Source: JBQCHF01 sp051954955 (GTDB taxonomy: Bacteria > Actinomycetota > Actinomycetes > Motilibacterales > Motilibacteraceae). From it: a stretch of DNA of 28,691 nt. Below, piece by piece: positions 8,288 through 18,568 of this stretch; within the stretch, counting starts at the first letter, position 1, and every line of letters begins with the position of its first letter. The stretch covers positions 1 through 28,691 of the forward strand of contig JBQCHF010000031.1 of assembly GCA_051954955.1 (NCBI GenBank), in the 5' to 3' direction. Made by a program: the position numbers and the translations under genes. Below the pieces are notes generated by a model. The model was not told where the DNA came from. It made no database searches and worked only from the letters and a program-made list of their open reading frames with translations.

Positions 8288-8818
8288 TCAGCGCCCGCGT
8301 GGCATCCGGTCGCGCAGCCCGAGCACGGCCGCCGCGTCCAGGACACCCAGCGGCCCGTGGGCGTCGAGCAGCTGCCCGCGCAGCAGCGCGGTCGCGCCCT
8401 CCGCGGCCGTGGGCGGCAGCGGCTCGAGCGGGGCCAGCGCGCCGTCGTGGACGCCGGGCACCGCCTCGGCGAGCACCCCGACGGCGGCGCCCGCGACCGA
8501 CCCGCCCGGCGTCAGCACGACGAACCGCGCGCTGGTGGGCAGCGGCGGTGCCGGGGCCTCCAGCAGCAGCCGCAGGTCCACCACCGGCAGCACCCTCCCG
8601 CGCCAGTTCGCCACGCCCGCGAGCCAGCCCGGCGCGTTCGGCACCCGGGTCAGCGGCGCCAGCGGCACGACCTCGGCCACGTCCGCCAGCGCGACGACGT
8701 AGCGCCCGGCGCCGAGGCGCAGCACGACCCCGCCGTCGGCGCCGCTCGCACCTGCCGGTGCCGGCTCCTCGCCGCAGAGCTGTCCCGCGCCTCTCACGCC
8801 CGCCACGACCAGGGGCAT
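8288..8818 (-). CDS. cheW: CheW-like coupling protein
   Basis: A 176-residue CheW-domain protein that should link the receptor to CheA. After a 28-residue Ala/Gly-rich lead comes the CheW fold (about 29-165), with GRYVVALADVAEVV, the WLAGVANWRGRVLPVVDL core, and a C-terminal GPLGVLDAAAVL strand. ATG 8818 is the first codon before the domain that avoids a long Arg-rich extension; its ribosome site (AAGGCGGG, 15 bases upstream) is weak, so the exact start is uncertain. A 150-base gap separates it from the receptor gene, which may have its own signals. Confidence 0.82.
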   Translation of the reverse strand: MPLVVAGVRGAGQLCGEEPAPAGASGADGGVVLRLGAGRYVVALADVAEVVPLAPLTRVPNAPGWLAGVANWRGRVLPVVDLRLLLEAPAPPLPTSARFVVLTPGGSVAGAAVGVLAEAVPGVHDGALAPLEPLPPTAAEGATALLRGQLLDAHGPLGVLDAAAVLGLRDRMPRGR

Positions 8819-8865
8819 CGACGCGAGAGCGGCCCGCCTTGACGCCGACAGCCCGGTGCGACGGG

Positions 8866-9303
8866 TCAGCGGGAGGACGGCTCGACGACGCCGAGCCGGC
8901 GGGCCAGGCCCGCGTGGTCCGGGAGCAGCCCGAGGCCGGCCGCGACGGCGCCGCCCAGCAGCCAGGTGTAGCCGACGTCGTCGGCCGGCAGAACGACGTC
9001 GCTGCCCGGCCCGCTCATGCTCAGCACCACGGTGGCCGCCAGCCACCCGAGGAAGGCCGCCCCGGCACCGCCCCGCCGGCCCACCAGCACCCCGCCGGCC
9101 ATCACCACGAGGAACGTGCCGGCCAGCCCGAGCACCAGCCCCAGCGGCACCGCGCCGAGCCCCCACCGGTGCTCGAGGGACCCGACGACGCCGACCAGCA
9201 CGCCGAACAGCAGCGCGATCACCGCGGCCACCGCCCCGGCCACCGCACCCGCGGGCCGGGCACGACCGTCCGCGACATCGCCGCTGCCCGCCTCGTCCCG
9301 CAC
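8866..9303 (-). CDS. DUF6113-like four-helix membrane protein
   Basis: A 145-residue protein with four hydrophobic segments (about residues 18-42, 50-70, 77-97 and 112-135), connected by short loops, with a charged C-terminus. Size, topology and its neighbourhood (mshB upstream, ferredoxin downstream on the same strand) match the actinobacterial DUF6113 family, whose function is unknown. GTG 9303 is preferred over an upstream start at 9369, which would add 22 Gly/Arg-rich residues: a TAGCCT -10 lies seven bases before the GTG, consistent with a leaderless transcript. The family assignment is from recognition, not alignment. Confidence 0.65.
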   Translation of the reverse strand: MRDEAGSGDVADGRARPAGAVAGAVAAVIALLFGVLVGVVGSLEHRWGLGAVPLGLVLGLAGTFLVVMAGGVLVGRRGGAGAAFLGWLAATVVLSMSGPGSDVVLPADDVGYTWLLGGAVAAGLGLLPDHAGLARRLGVVEPSSR

Positions 9304-9310
9304 GCCCGCG

Positions 9311-9316
9311 AGGCTA
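9311..9316 (-). promoter_or_regulatory. -10 element of a likely leaderless DUF6113-gene promoter
   Basis: Reads TAGCCT on the minus strand, seven bases before the GTG at 9303, with no ribosome site in between. It has the same arrangement as the flavin reductase and mshB starts. Confidence 0.5.
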
Positions 9317-9362
9317 CCCGCCGCCCGCCGCCTCCCGGAGCCCCCTCGGGACCCACCCGGAA

Positions 9363-9423
9363 CGATCACGTCCCCGTGATCCCTCCATGCTTACCTCAGC
9401 AAATCTGCTGAGGTAAGCATGGA
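9363..9423 (-). terminator. Double hairpin terminator after the FtsH-like gene
   Basis: The main hairpin (9384-9423) has perfect 18-bp arms, TCCATGCTTACCTCAGCA and its complement, around a 4-base loop. A second small hairpin, GATCACG-TCCC-CGTGATC, follows at 9364-9381 in the direction of transcription. It lies about 115 bases past the stop at 9538. There is no U-tract. It separates the FtsH-like gene from the DUF6113 gene. Confidence 0.7.
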
Positions 9424-9537
9424 ATTGGAGAGGTGAGTGGGCCCGGACCGCCCGACGGGCCGGGGCAGCGCGAGGCGACCGTCGCGGGAGCCGCTCGGCG
9501 TCACCAGCGCCTTTCGCCCGGCGCGGATCGCAGCCGC

Positions 9538-11559
9538 TCAGCGCCCCTCGGACTCCCCGTCCGCAGGGGCCGGGTGCGCAGCGTCGAAGGGGCGCAGATC
9601 GATCACCGGCCGCTCGACGACGGTGCCGAGCACGTCGCCCCGGCGCACCACGCCGCCCTGCGCCACCGCGGCCGCCTCGAGCACGTCGGTGATCTCGTGC
9701 CCGACCAGCTCGTGCCGGTCCAGCAGCGCGTCCCGCAGCGCCTCGACGAGCCCGCGGTTGGCCTCGAGCAGGCCGCGCGCCACCACCTTCTGGGCCGAGA
9801 GCAGCTCCTCCACCCGGCGGCGGCCGTCGCCGTCGCCGAGCACGCGGCCCACCAGGTTCGTGGAGGAGAACGAGCCGGACTGCACCGCCGCGAACGAGAC
9901 GAGGGTGTCGGTCATGCCGGCTGCACCGACCATCTGCGCGGCGACGTTGGTGGCGTAGAGCAGGTCGCCGCCGGGGCCGGTGGAGACGTCGCCGAAGAAC
10001 AGCTCCTCCGCGCACTGGCCGCCCATCGCGATCTGGATGAGCGCGGTCATCTCGGCCCGCGAGCGGGTGTAGACGTCCTCGCGGTCACCGTGCGCGAGCA
10101 GCCCGAGGGCGCTGCGCCGCTTGATGATGGTGAGGATCTCCAGCCGGCGCTCCGGCGCCACCAGCCAGGCCATGGTCGCGTGCCCGGCCTCGTGGGTGGC
10201 GATGAGCCGGCGCTCGTGCTCGGTGTACTCCACCGGCTGGCCCAGGCCCACCTCGGTCACCATCCGGGCGCGCTCGACGTCGCGCCAGGTCATCGCCGTG
10301 CGCCCCTCGCGCACCGCCTGCACCAGCGCCTCGTCCAGCAGGCCCTCGAGCATCGCGGGGCTGTAGCCCTGGGTCACCGCGGCCAGCGCGTCGCGGCGCT
10401 CGTCGCCGTCCAGCTCGGCCTCGTGCGCCTTGCGGGCCAGGAAGTGGTCCACCAGCTGGCGCCGCCCGGTCTTGGCCGGCAGCTCGAACGCCAGCCGCTG
10501 GTCGAACCGGCCCGGGCGCAGCAGCGCCGGGTCGAGCGAGTCCGCCCGGTTGGTGGAGGCGATGAGCAGCACGTTGGCCGGCTGCTGCGCGGGCACCGGG
10601 AGCTGGCGCTCGGCGGGCAGCAGCAGGTTGGCCGCGGCGACGACCTTGCCCAGCAGCTTCTGACCGCCGCTGGGCTCCTCGAACGACTGCAGCTGCACCA
10701 GCAGCTCGTTCACCGCCATCTGCAGGTCGTTGCCGCCCACGAACGGGGCCGCCACGACGCCGGCCGCCAGGTCGGTGCCGGCGCCCAGCGTCGGCAGGCC
10801 CTCCAGGCCGCCGCAGCACATCGCGCTGGACAGCGGCGTGGAGAGGGCGGGTGCCGGCGTCATCGACATCCCGGACCGTGCCAGGGCGAGCGCGTCGAAC
10901 TCGTCGATGAACCCGACGGCGCCGCCGTGCTTGCGCGCGGCCTTGCGCAGCGCGCGGAAATACTGGCGCACCTTGCGCGCGGTCGCGCCCTGGAAGCTGG
11001 ACTGGAACGAGGTGGCGGTGGCGAACAGGAACGGCACGCCGGCCTCGGCCGCGAGCGCCTTCGCCGTGTAGGTCTTGCCCGTGCCCGGGCCGCCCTCGAA
11101 GAGGATGCCGCGGCGCGGCCGGCCGCCCATCTGGCGGCTGAAGGTGTCGTGGGAGAGGAACAGCTCCAGCGAGCGCACCACCTCGTCCTTGACGACGTCG
11201 ATGCCGACGACGTCGGCCAGCCGCACGTCGAGCTGCTCCGGGCGCACCAGCAGGTGCGGCGACCGGCCGGTGGCCACCTGGGTGCCCACCAGCAGCACGC
11301 CGAGCAGGACGAAGAAGAGGATCGGGGTGACGACCAGCCAGTCGATCTGCGGCAGCTGGAACAGGTCGACCGGGTGCCCGGACAGGATCCGCCACCACAG
11401 CAGCGCGGCCGGGATGCCCAGCACCACCGCGACGGTGGCGAGCCGGCGCCGCCGCAGCCGCTCCCGGCTGGCCGCGACGTCGGTGCGCCGCTCCCCCAGC
11501 CGTGCCACCGGTCCGACGGCGTCGGGGGTGGGGACTGCCTCTGCCGCTGCCTGCTCCAC
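9538..11559 (-). CDS. Divergent FtsH-like AAA+ membrane metalloprotease
   Basis: A 673-residue protein with two N-terminal membrane helices (about 40-58 and 73-93), an AAA+ domain (110-440) and a zinc protease domain (450-640). Walker A is GGPGTGKT (156-163), Walker B GFIDEFDAL (216-224), and the second region of homology TNRADSLDPALLRPGRFD (336-353). The zinc site is HEAGH (456-460), with D532 the likely third ligand. It differs from canonical FtsH: between Walker B and the second region of homology it carries about 60 extra residues, including a Cys-Cys-Gly-Gly segment. The pore loop reads FQGATA in place of FVGVGA. Start is GTG 11559 with GGGGAGG close upstream. It is likely an accessory paralogue, with substrates unknown. 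Confidence 0.85.
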   Translation of the reverse strand: MEQAAAEAVPTPDAVGPVARLGERRTDVAASRERLRRRRLATVAVVLGIPAALLWWRILSGHPVDLFQLPQIDWLVVTPILFFVLLGVLLVGTQVATGRSPHLLVRPEQLDVRLADVVGIDVVKDEVVRSLELFLSHDTFSRQMGGRPRRGILFEGGPGTGKTYTAKALAAEAGVPFLFATATSFQSSFQGATARKVRQYFRALRKAARKHGGAVGFIDEFDALALARSGMSMTPAPALSTPLSSAMCCGGLEGLPTLGAGTDLAAGVVAAPFVGGNDLQMAVNELLVQLQSFEEPSGGQKLLGKVVAAANLLLPAERQLPVPAQQPANVLLIASTNRADSLDPALLRPGRFDQRLAFELPAKTGRRQLVDHFLARKAHEAELDGDERRDALAAVTQGYSPAMLEGLLDEALVQAVREGRTAMTWRDVERARMVTEVGLGQPVEYTEHERRLIATHEAGHATMAWLVAPERRLEILTIIKRRSALGLLAHGDREDVYTRSRAEMTALIQIAMGGQCAEELFFGDVSTGPGGDLLYATNVAAQMVGAAGMTDTLVSFAAVQSGSFSSTNLVGRVLGDGDGRRRVEELLSAQKVVARGLLEANRGLVEALRDALLDRHELVGHEITDVLEAAAVAQGGVVRRGDVLGTVVERPVIDLRPFDAAHPAPADGESEGR

Positions 11560-11942
11560 GGAACCTCCCCGAGGCCCGACCTCGGGAAGCTGCGGGAGGC
11601 CCCTCGGGGCGGTTCACCCGTCCGGAGCATCCAGCGCTCGCGAGGTCCGGCCGATGCTCTGCGTGAGACGGCGGGATGCGCGCCTGCACGACTGGTGCGT
11701 CTGCCGACCATCCTCTCCCCGCCGACCGCCCACCCGGATCCCGCCGTTCGGGTGAATCACCCCTGCCAGCTCACCGGAAGTGACCAGTCCGGTTGGGGGA
11801 CCTTCACTCCGACAGCCCATCGGAGCAGCGTCACCGGCATCCCCCGTGACACACCGTAACCCCTGGGTGATCATGCAGAAGATGTAGATCCGCTACTGGA
11901 TCTACATCTTCTGCATGATCACCAGGGGGAGGGTGCTGGTGG
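11560..11942. other. Gene-free stretch between mshB and the FtsH-like gene
   Basis: The stretch holds the terminator hairpin at 11860-11928, a 13-bp palindrome GGGTGAATCACCC at 11750-11762 that could be an operator, and presumably the promoter of the FtsH-like gene, which I cannot place confidently. Frames that stay open here have no family resemblance. Confidence 0.5.
11860..11928 (-). terminator. Long hairpin terminator after mshB
   Basis: Near-perfect 31-32-base arms with one bulged G around the 6-base loop GCTACT. The arm core reads TGATCATGCAGAAGATG. It lies 15 bases downstream of the mshB stop at 11943. It is much longer than a usual intrinsic terminator and has no U-tract, so it may also stabilise the mRNA end. 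Confidence 0.75.
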
Positions 11943-12848
11943 TCAGAGGCCGGCGAAGAGGTCGGTCTCGTGCTCGTCGCCCTCGCGGACCGCCTCGCCC
12001 TGCACCAGCCGGTAGTACTCCACGCCCCACACGGCGTCGCCAAGGTTGTTGGACAGCGCGAAGAACGGGCCGTCGAGGGTGATCTGGGTGGCGTGCGCGC
12101 GCATCGCGTCCATCTTCTGCTTGACGTAGCCGGTGGCGTCCACCGCGGTGGTGACCAGCTCGTCCGGGGTGACGAACGGCGGCAGCTCGCCGTCGGGGTC
12201 CATGCCCTCGAAGGACGTGGTGTCGCCGGACTCGCGCAGCCGGCGCAGCCCCTCGCGCATCCGGGACTCGGGCATCGCGTTCCAGTAGACCTTGCGCACC
12301 TGCCACGGCTCGCCCTCGCCGAAGGAGGCGTCGGCGGCGAGCTCCACCCCGCGCATGGCGGTGCGATGGGCCTGGATGTGGTCGGGGTGCCCGTAGCCGC
12401 CGTTGGTGTCGTAGGTGACCACCACCTGCGGGCGGACCTCGCGGATCACCGGCACCAGCTGCGCGGCGGCCTCGTCGAGTTCGGCCTGCCAGAAGCAGTC
12501 CGGGCGCTCGTTGGTGGGCAGGCCCATCATCCCGGAGTCGCGATAGCGCCCGGGGGCCCCGAGGAACCGGTGGTCGGTCACGCCCAGGGCGCGCATGGCC
12601 TCGGCCAGCTCGCCGATCCGGTGCTGGCCCAGGCCGTCGTCCTGGTCGGCGGCCAGGTGCGCCAGCTCGGGCACCAGCACCTCGCCCTCCTCGCCGAGGG
12701 TGCAGGTGACGAGGGTGACGTGCACGCCCTCGTCCACGTAGCGGGCCATGGTGGCGCCGTTGTTGATCGTCTCGTCGTCCGGGTGCGCGTGCACCAGCAG
12801 CAGGCGGCGGTCGGCGGTCACGGGGACGGGTGCGGGAGCCTCGGTCAC
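11943..12848 (-). CDS. mshB: Mycothiol biosynthesis deacetylase MshB
   Basis: N-acetyl-1-D-myo-inosityl-2-amino-2-deoxy-alpha-D-glucopyranoside deacetylase, the zinc enzyme that exposes the amine of GlcN-Ins for cysteine ligation in mycothiol synthesis. The 301 residues match the usual size. The metal and catalytic motif AHPDDE puts H22 and D25 as zinc ligands and D24 as the base. The second motif GGYGHPDH gives H154 and the third zinc ligand H157. The end SNNLGDAVWGVEYYRL and the final ETDLFAGL are typical. The paralogous conjugate amidase Mca is less likely given these C-terminal motifs and the neighbours. GTG 12848 follows a TAGGCT -10 by seven bases, with no ribosome site, so it is probably leaderless. 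Confidence 0.92.
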   Translation of the reverse strand: MTEAPAPVPVTADRRLLLVHAHPDDETINNGATMARYVDEGVHVTLVTCTLGEEGEVLVPELAHLAADQDDGLGQHRIGELAEAMRALGVTDHRFLGAPGRYRDSGMMGLPTNERPDCFWQAELDEAAAQLVPVIREVRPQVVVTYDTNGGYGHPDHIQAHRTAMRGVELAADASFGEGEPWQVRKVYWNAMPESRMREGLRRLRESGDTTSFEGMDPDGELPPFVTPDELVTTAVDATGYVKQKMDAMRAHATQITLDGPFFALSNNLGDAVWGVEYYRLVQGEAVREGDEHETDLFAGL

Positions 12849-12855
12849 GCGTCAG

Positions 12856-12861
12856 AGCCTA
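12856..12861 (-). promoter_or_regulatory. -10 element of a likely leaderless mshB promoter
   Basis: Reads TAGGCT on the minus strand, seven bases before the mshB GTG. It lies in the 68-base divergent gap shared with the S9 peptidase promoter. Confidence 0.5.
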
Positions 12862-12904
12862 TTCAGCCGCGCCCCGCGGGGCTCGCCGGCGCAGGCCGTG
12901 CTGG

Positions 12905-12910
12905 CAGGAT
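12905..12910 (+). promoter_or_regulatory. Candidate -10 element of the S9 peptidase gene
   Basis: CAGGAT stands six bases before the ATG at 12917, and no ribosome site is present, so the message may be leaderless. The first base departs from TANNNT, so confidence is modest. Confidence 0.35.
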
Positions 12911-12916
12911 CCGTGC

Positions 12917-15064
12917 ATGACCGACACCCCCTCGACGGACCAGCTGCCCTACCCCCGGCACTCGGCCCGCACCCAGCGCTTCACCCTCGGCGCGCCGCGC
13001 TCGTTCACCCTGTCCCCCGACGGCTCCCGGCTGGTCTTCGTGCGCACCGGGTCCGGCACCGACCGGGTCGGCCGGTTGCACGTGCTCGACGTCGGCAGCG
13101 GCGGCGAGCGCGTGGTCGCCGACCCCGCCGAGCTGCTCAGCGCCGACGAGGAGGACCTCAGCCCGGCCGAGCGCGACCGCCGCGAGCGGCTGCGCGAGGG
13201 CGGGGCCGGCATCGTCGGCTACGCCACCGACCGCGAGGTGAGCATCGCCGCGTTCGCGTTGTCCAGCCGACTGTTCGTGGCCGACCTGGTGGGCTCGGGC
13301 GCCCGCGAGCTGCCCGCCGCCGGAGCCGTGCTGGACCCGCGGCCGGACCCGACCGGCGCGCGGGTCGCCTACGCCGCCGGCGGAGGGCTGCACGTGGTCG
13401 ACGTCGACGGTGCGAACCCGCGGGCGCTGGCCGAGCCCGACGGGGAGAACGTCTCCTACGGGCTGGCGGAGTTCGTGGCCAGCGAGGAGATGGGCCGCTA
13501 CCGCGGCTACTGGTGGGCGCCGGACGGGCAGTCCCTGCTGGTCGCGCGGGTGGACGAGTCGCCCGTGCGGACCTGGTGGATCGCCGACCCGGAGCACCCC
13601 GACCGCGCCCCGGCGGCGGTCCGCTACCCGGCCGCCGGCACGCCCAACGCGGAGGTCCGGCTGCTGCACGTGACCCTCGACGGCGCGCGCACGGAGGTGG
13701 CCTGGGACCGGGACGCCTACCCCTACCTGGTCGAGGTCACCTGGTCCTCCGACGGCGCCCCGCTGCTGGCGGTGCAGTCCCGCGACCAGCGGCGCGTGGC
13801 CGTGCTGACCGCCGACGTCGCCGCCGGCACCACCGAGCTGCTGGTGGAGGACACCGACCCGGTGTGGGTGGAGATCCGCCCCGGCACGCCCCGCTGGACG
13901 CCGGACGGGCGGCTGCTGCGCGTCGTCGACCGCGACGACACCCTCCGCCTCGCCCTGGGGACAGGCGCGGACGAGCGGCTGCTCACGCCGCGTGGGCTCC
14001 AGGTGACCGACGTCGTCGACGTCGACGCCCAGGGCGCCCTGGTGCTCGGTGGCGAGGAGCCCACCGAGCGGCACGTGCTGCGGGTGGGCTGGGACGGCTC
14101 GGTCGAGCGGCTCAGCACCGAGGCGGGGCTGCACAGCGGCCGGAGTGCCGGGGGCACGCTGCTGCTGGTGTCCTCGACCATGGACCAGCACGGCTCGCTC
14201 GCCCGGGTGCTGCGCGAGGGCGCCGAGCCGGTCACCGTGACCTCGCTCGCCGAACGGCCCGCGCTGGTGCCGTCGGTCACGCTGCTGCGGGCCGGCGAGC
14301 GCGAGCTGCGCACCGGGGTCCTGTTCCCCACCGGCTGGGAGCCGGGCTCGGGCCGGCTGCCGGTGCTGGTCGACCCCTACGGCGGCCCGCACCACCTCGA
14401 GGTCGTCGCGGCCCGGGGCATCTGGTACGAGCCGCAGTGGTGGGCCGACCAGGGGTTCGCGGTCGTCGTGGCGGACGGGCGCGGCACCCCGGGGCGGGGT
14501 CCGGCCTGGGAGCGGGCGGTCAGCCGGGACTTCGCCGGGCCGGTGCTCGAGGACCAGGTCGACGCGCTGCACGCGGCCGCCGAGCGCTTCGGCGATCTGG
14601 ACCTGTCCAGGGTCGCCATCCGCGGCTGGTCGTTCGGCGGCTGGCTGGCCGCGCTGGCGGTGCTGCGCCGGCCCGACGTCTTCGCGGCGGGCATCGCCGG
14701 AGCCCCGGTCACCGACTGGGCGCTCTACGACACGCACTACACCGAGCGCTATCTCGGCACCCCGCAGGACGACGCCGAGGCCTACGCCGCCAACTCGCTC
14801 GTGGCCGATGCGGCCAAGCTGTCCCGCCCGCTCATGCTCATCCACGGGCTCAGCGACGACAACGTCGTCGTGGCGCACAGCCTGTCGCTCTCCTCCGCCC
14901 TGCTGGCGGCCGGCCGCCCGCACACGGTGCTGCCGCTGTCCGGTGTCACCCACATGACGCCGCAGGAGGTCGTCGCGGAGAACCTGCTGCTGCTGCAGCT
15001 GCGGTTCCTGCGCGAAACGCTGGGGCTCGACGAAGGTGGCTCCGACACGCCGTCGGAGCCGTAG
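12917..15064 (+). CDS. S9 family peptidase (DPP-IV-like prolyl oligopeptidase)
   Basis: A 715-residue serine peptidase without signal peptide or membrane helix, so probably cytoplasmic. An N-terminal beta-propeller (DPPIV_N type, about residues 35-430) precedes an alpha/beta-hydrolase domain (about 445-710). The catalytic triad is visible: S572 in GWSFGGW, D647 in LSDDNVV and H679 in GVTHM. Members cleave short peptides, often after proline. It is convergent with the peptide ABC operon, so it may process imported peptides (inference from proximity). ATG 12917 was chosen because the upstream continuation runs into the mshB promoter. Confidence 0.9.
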   Translation: MTDTPSTDQLPYPRHSARTQRFTLGAPRSFTLSPDGSRLVFVRTGSGTDRVGRLHVLDVGSGGERVVADPAELLSADEEDLSPAERDRRERLREGGAGIVGYATDREVSIAAFALSSRLFVADLVGSGARELPAAGAVLDPRPDPTGARVAYAAGGGLHVVDVDGANPRALAEPDGENVSYGLAEFVASEEMGRYRGYWWAPDGQSLLVARVDESPVRTWWIADPEHPDRAPAAVRYPAAGTPNAEVRLLHVTLDGARTEVAWDRDAYPYLVEVTWSSDGAPLLAVQSRDQRRVAVLTADVAAGTTELLVEDTDPVWVEIRPGTPRWTPDGRLLRVVDRDDTLRLALGTGADERLLTPRGLQVTDVVDVDAQGALVLGGEEPTERHVLRVGWDGSVERLSTEAGLHSGRSAGGTLLLVSSTMDQHGSLARVLREGAEPVTVTSLAERPALVPSVTLLRAGERELRTGVLFPTGWEPGSGRLPVLVDPYGGPHHLEVVAARGIWYEPQWWADQGFAVVVADGRGTPGRGPAWERAVSRDFAGPVLEDQVDALHAAAERFGDLDLSRVAIRGWSFGGWLAALAVLRRPDVFAAGIAGAPVTDWALYDTHYTERYLGTPQDDAEAYAANSLVADAAKLSRPLMLIHGLSDDNVVVAHSLSLSSALLAAGRPHTVLPLSGVTHMTPQEVVAENLLLLQLRFLRETLGLDEGGSDTPSEP

Positions 15065-15088
15065 GCCGGCGGAGCTGACGGCCCAAAA

Positions 15089-15128
15089 TGACCGCTCCCC
15101 GCCGTGAATTCACGGCGGGGAGCGGTCA
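15089..15128. terminator. Perfect 40-bp palindrome, bidirectional terminator
   Basis: The two 20-base halves are exact complements centred on GTGAATTCAC, with no unpaired spacer in DNA. It lies 24 bases after the S9 peptidase stop and 52 bases beyond the dppF-like stop, in a convergent gap. A weaker repeat, GTCACG-TTGA-CGTGAT, follows at 15132-15147. A bidirectional terminator is the natural reading. Confidence 0.8.
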
Positions 15129-15180
15129 ATGGTCACGTTGACGTGATCGTTGCCACCGGAGCGGGTCGCGGTGGTGCCAA

Positions 15181-17326
<2,146 letters not shown>

Positions 17327-17330
<4 letters not shown>

Positions 17331-18313
17331 GCCAGCCTCACCCGGGGGTCGATGACGGCGTAGAGGACGTCGACCACGAGGTTGGCGACGATGACGAACG
17401 TAGCGGTGACCAGCACCACCGCGGTGATGACCGGCAGGTCGGCCTGCAGCACCGAGTCGACCGCCAGCTTGCCCATGCCGGGCAGGTTGAAGATCTGCTC
17501 CGTGATCACCACGCCGCCGAGCAGGCCGGCGAGGTCCAGGCCGGCGGAGGTGACGATCGGGGTGAGGCCGGCGCGGAAGGCGTGGCGCCGGATGACCAGC
17601 CGCTCGGGCAGGCCCTTGGCCCGCGCGGTGCGGATGTAGTCCTCACCCAGCGTCTCCAGCATCTGGTTGCGGGTGAGGCGGGCGTAGAACGCGGCGTAGA
17701 CGATCGCCAGCGTGATCCACGCGAGGTAGTAGGCGTTGAACCAGCCGGCCGGGTCCTCGGAGAACGGGACGTAGCTGGGATAGGGCAGCTGGAACTTGAT
17801 GATGATGAAGAACAGCAGGAGCAGACCGATGAAGAACGAGGGGAACGAGTAGCCCACCAGGGCGATGCCCATCGAGGTGCGGTCCTGCCATCTGCCTCGT
17901 CGCAGGGCCGCGAGGATGCCGACCGAGACCCCGGCCAGCAGCCACAGGATGCACGCGCCGACCGCCAGCGCCGCGGTGACCGGCAGCCGCTTGACGATGA
18001 GGGTGGTCACGTTCTCGCCCTGCCGGAAGGAGTAGCCCAGGCACGGGGCGGGGCACTCGAAGGTGGCGGTGCCCGAGCCGTAGGTGCGCCCGACGAAGAT
18101 GCCCTTGACGAACTGCTCGTACTGGACCGCCAGCGGCTTGTCCAGGCCCAGCCGGACCCGGTTCTGGGCGATGACCTGCGGGCTGCAGGACTTGCCGCAG
18201 GTGAGGGCAGCCGGATCGACGGGCAGGGCCGCGAAGAGCAGGAACGTCACGATGCTCAGCGCGATGAGCATGAGGAACATCGCGACGACGCGGCGCAGGA
18301 GGTAGGTCCCCAC
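17327..18313 (-). CDS. Peptide ABC transporter permease (DppB type)
   Basis: A 328-residue inner-membrane permease with six predicted helices, the first at residues 9-30 (VVAMFLMLIALSIVTFLLF). The coupling loop near residue 235 is GEDYIRTARAKGLPERLVI. The N-terminal LPVDPAAL and the final DPRVRL are typical of DppB. I chose GTG 18313 (GGAAGG eight bases upstream) because the membrane segment begins at once; an upstream start at 18442 would add 43 Pro/Arg-rich residues and overlap the intergenic hairpin. A 255-base gap precedes it, unlike the tight spacing downstream. Confidence 0.9.
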
Positions 18314-18422
18314 GGGGATGGCCTTCCGGGGTGGTCGTGAGGGAGGTCCGCACGGCGGGTCCCTCCCGTCGGGATGGGTCTCCCTCGGGAACGGGGCGCG
18401 TCGGCGGACCCTGGTCGCGACT

Positions 18423-18455
18423 CCGGGGGGCGGGTGGTTCACACCCGCCCCCCGG
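18423..18455 (-). terminator. GC-rich stem-loop between binding-protein and permease genes
   Basis: Perfect 14-bp arms CCGGGGGGCGGGTG and complement around the loop GTTCA (top strand), inside the 255-base gap 18314-18568. A smaller stem GGGTCGGT-C-ACCGACCC (18546-18562) follows the binding-protein stop by six bases. Such hairpins after a binding-protein gene usually cut read-through or protect the upstream mRNA, giving more binding protein than membrane subunits. The rest of the gap is low-complexity CTG/GGT sequence without a gene. Confidence 0.6.
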
Positions 18456-18568
18456 CGCCGACTGCTGGTGCTGGGTGGTGCGGTGGTGCTCGTACTGCTG
18501 GGTACTGCTCTGCTACTGCGGGACGTGCGTCCAGCCGTAGGTCACGGGTCGGTCACCGACCCTCGAGC

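Noticed and set aside
15132..15147. GTCACG-TTGA-CGTGAT as an operator
   Set aside because: It sits just past the convergent terminator at gene ends, so a secondary terminator stem is the simpler reading.
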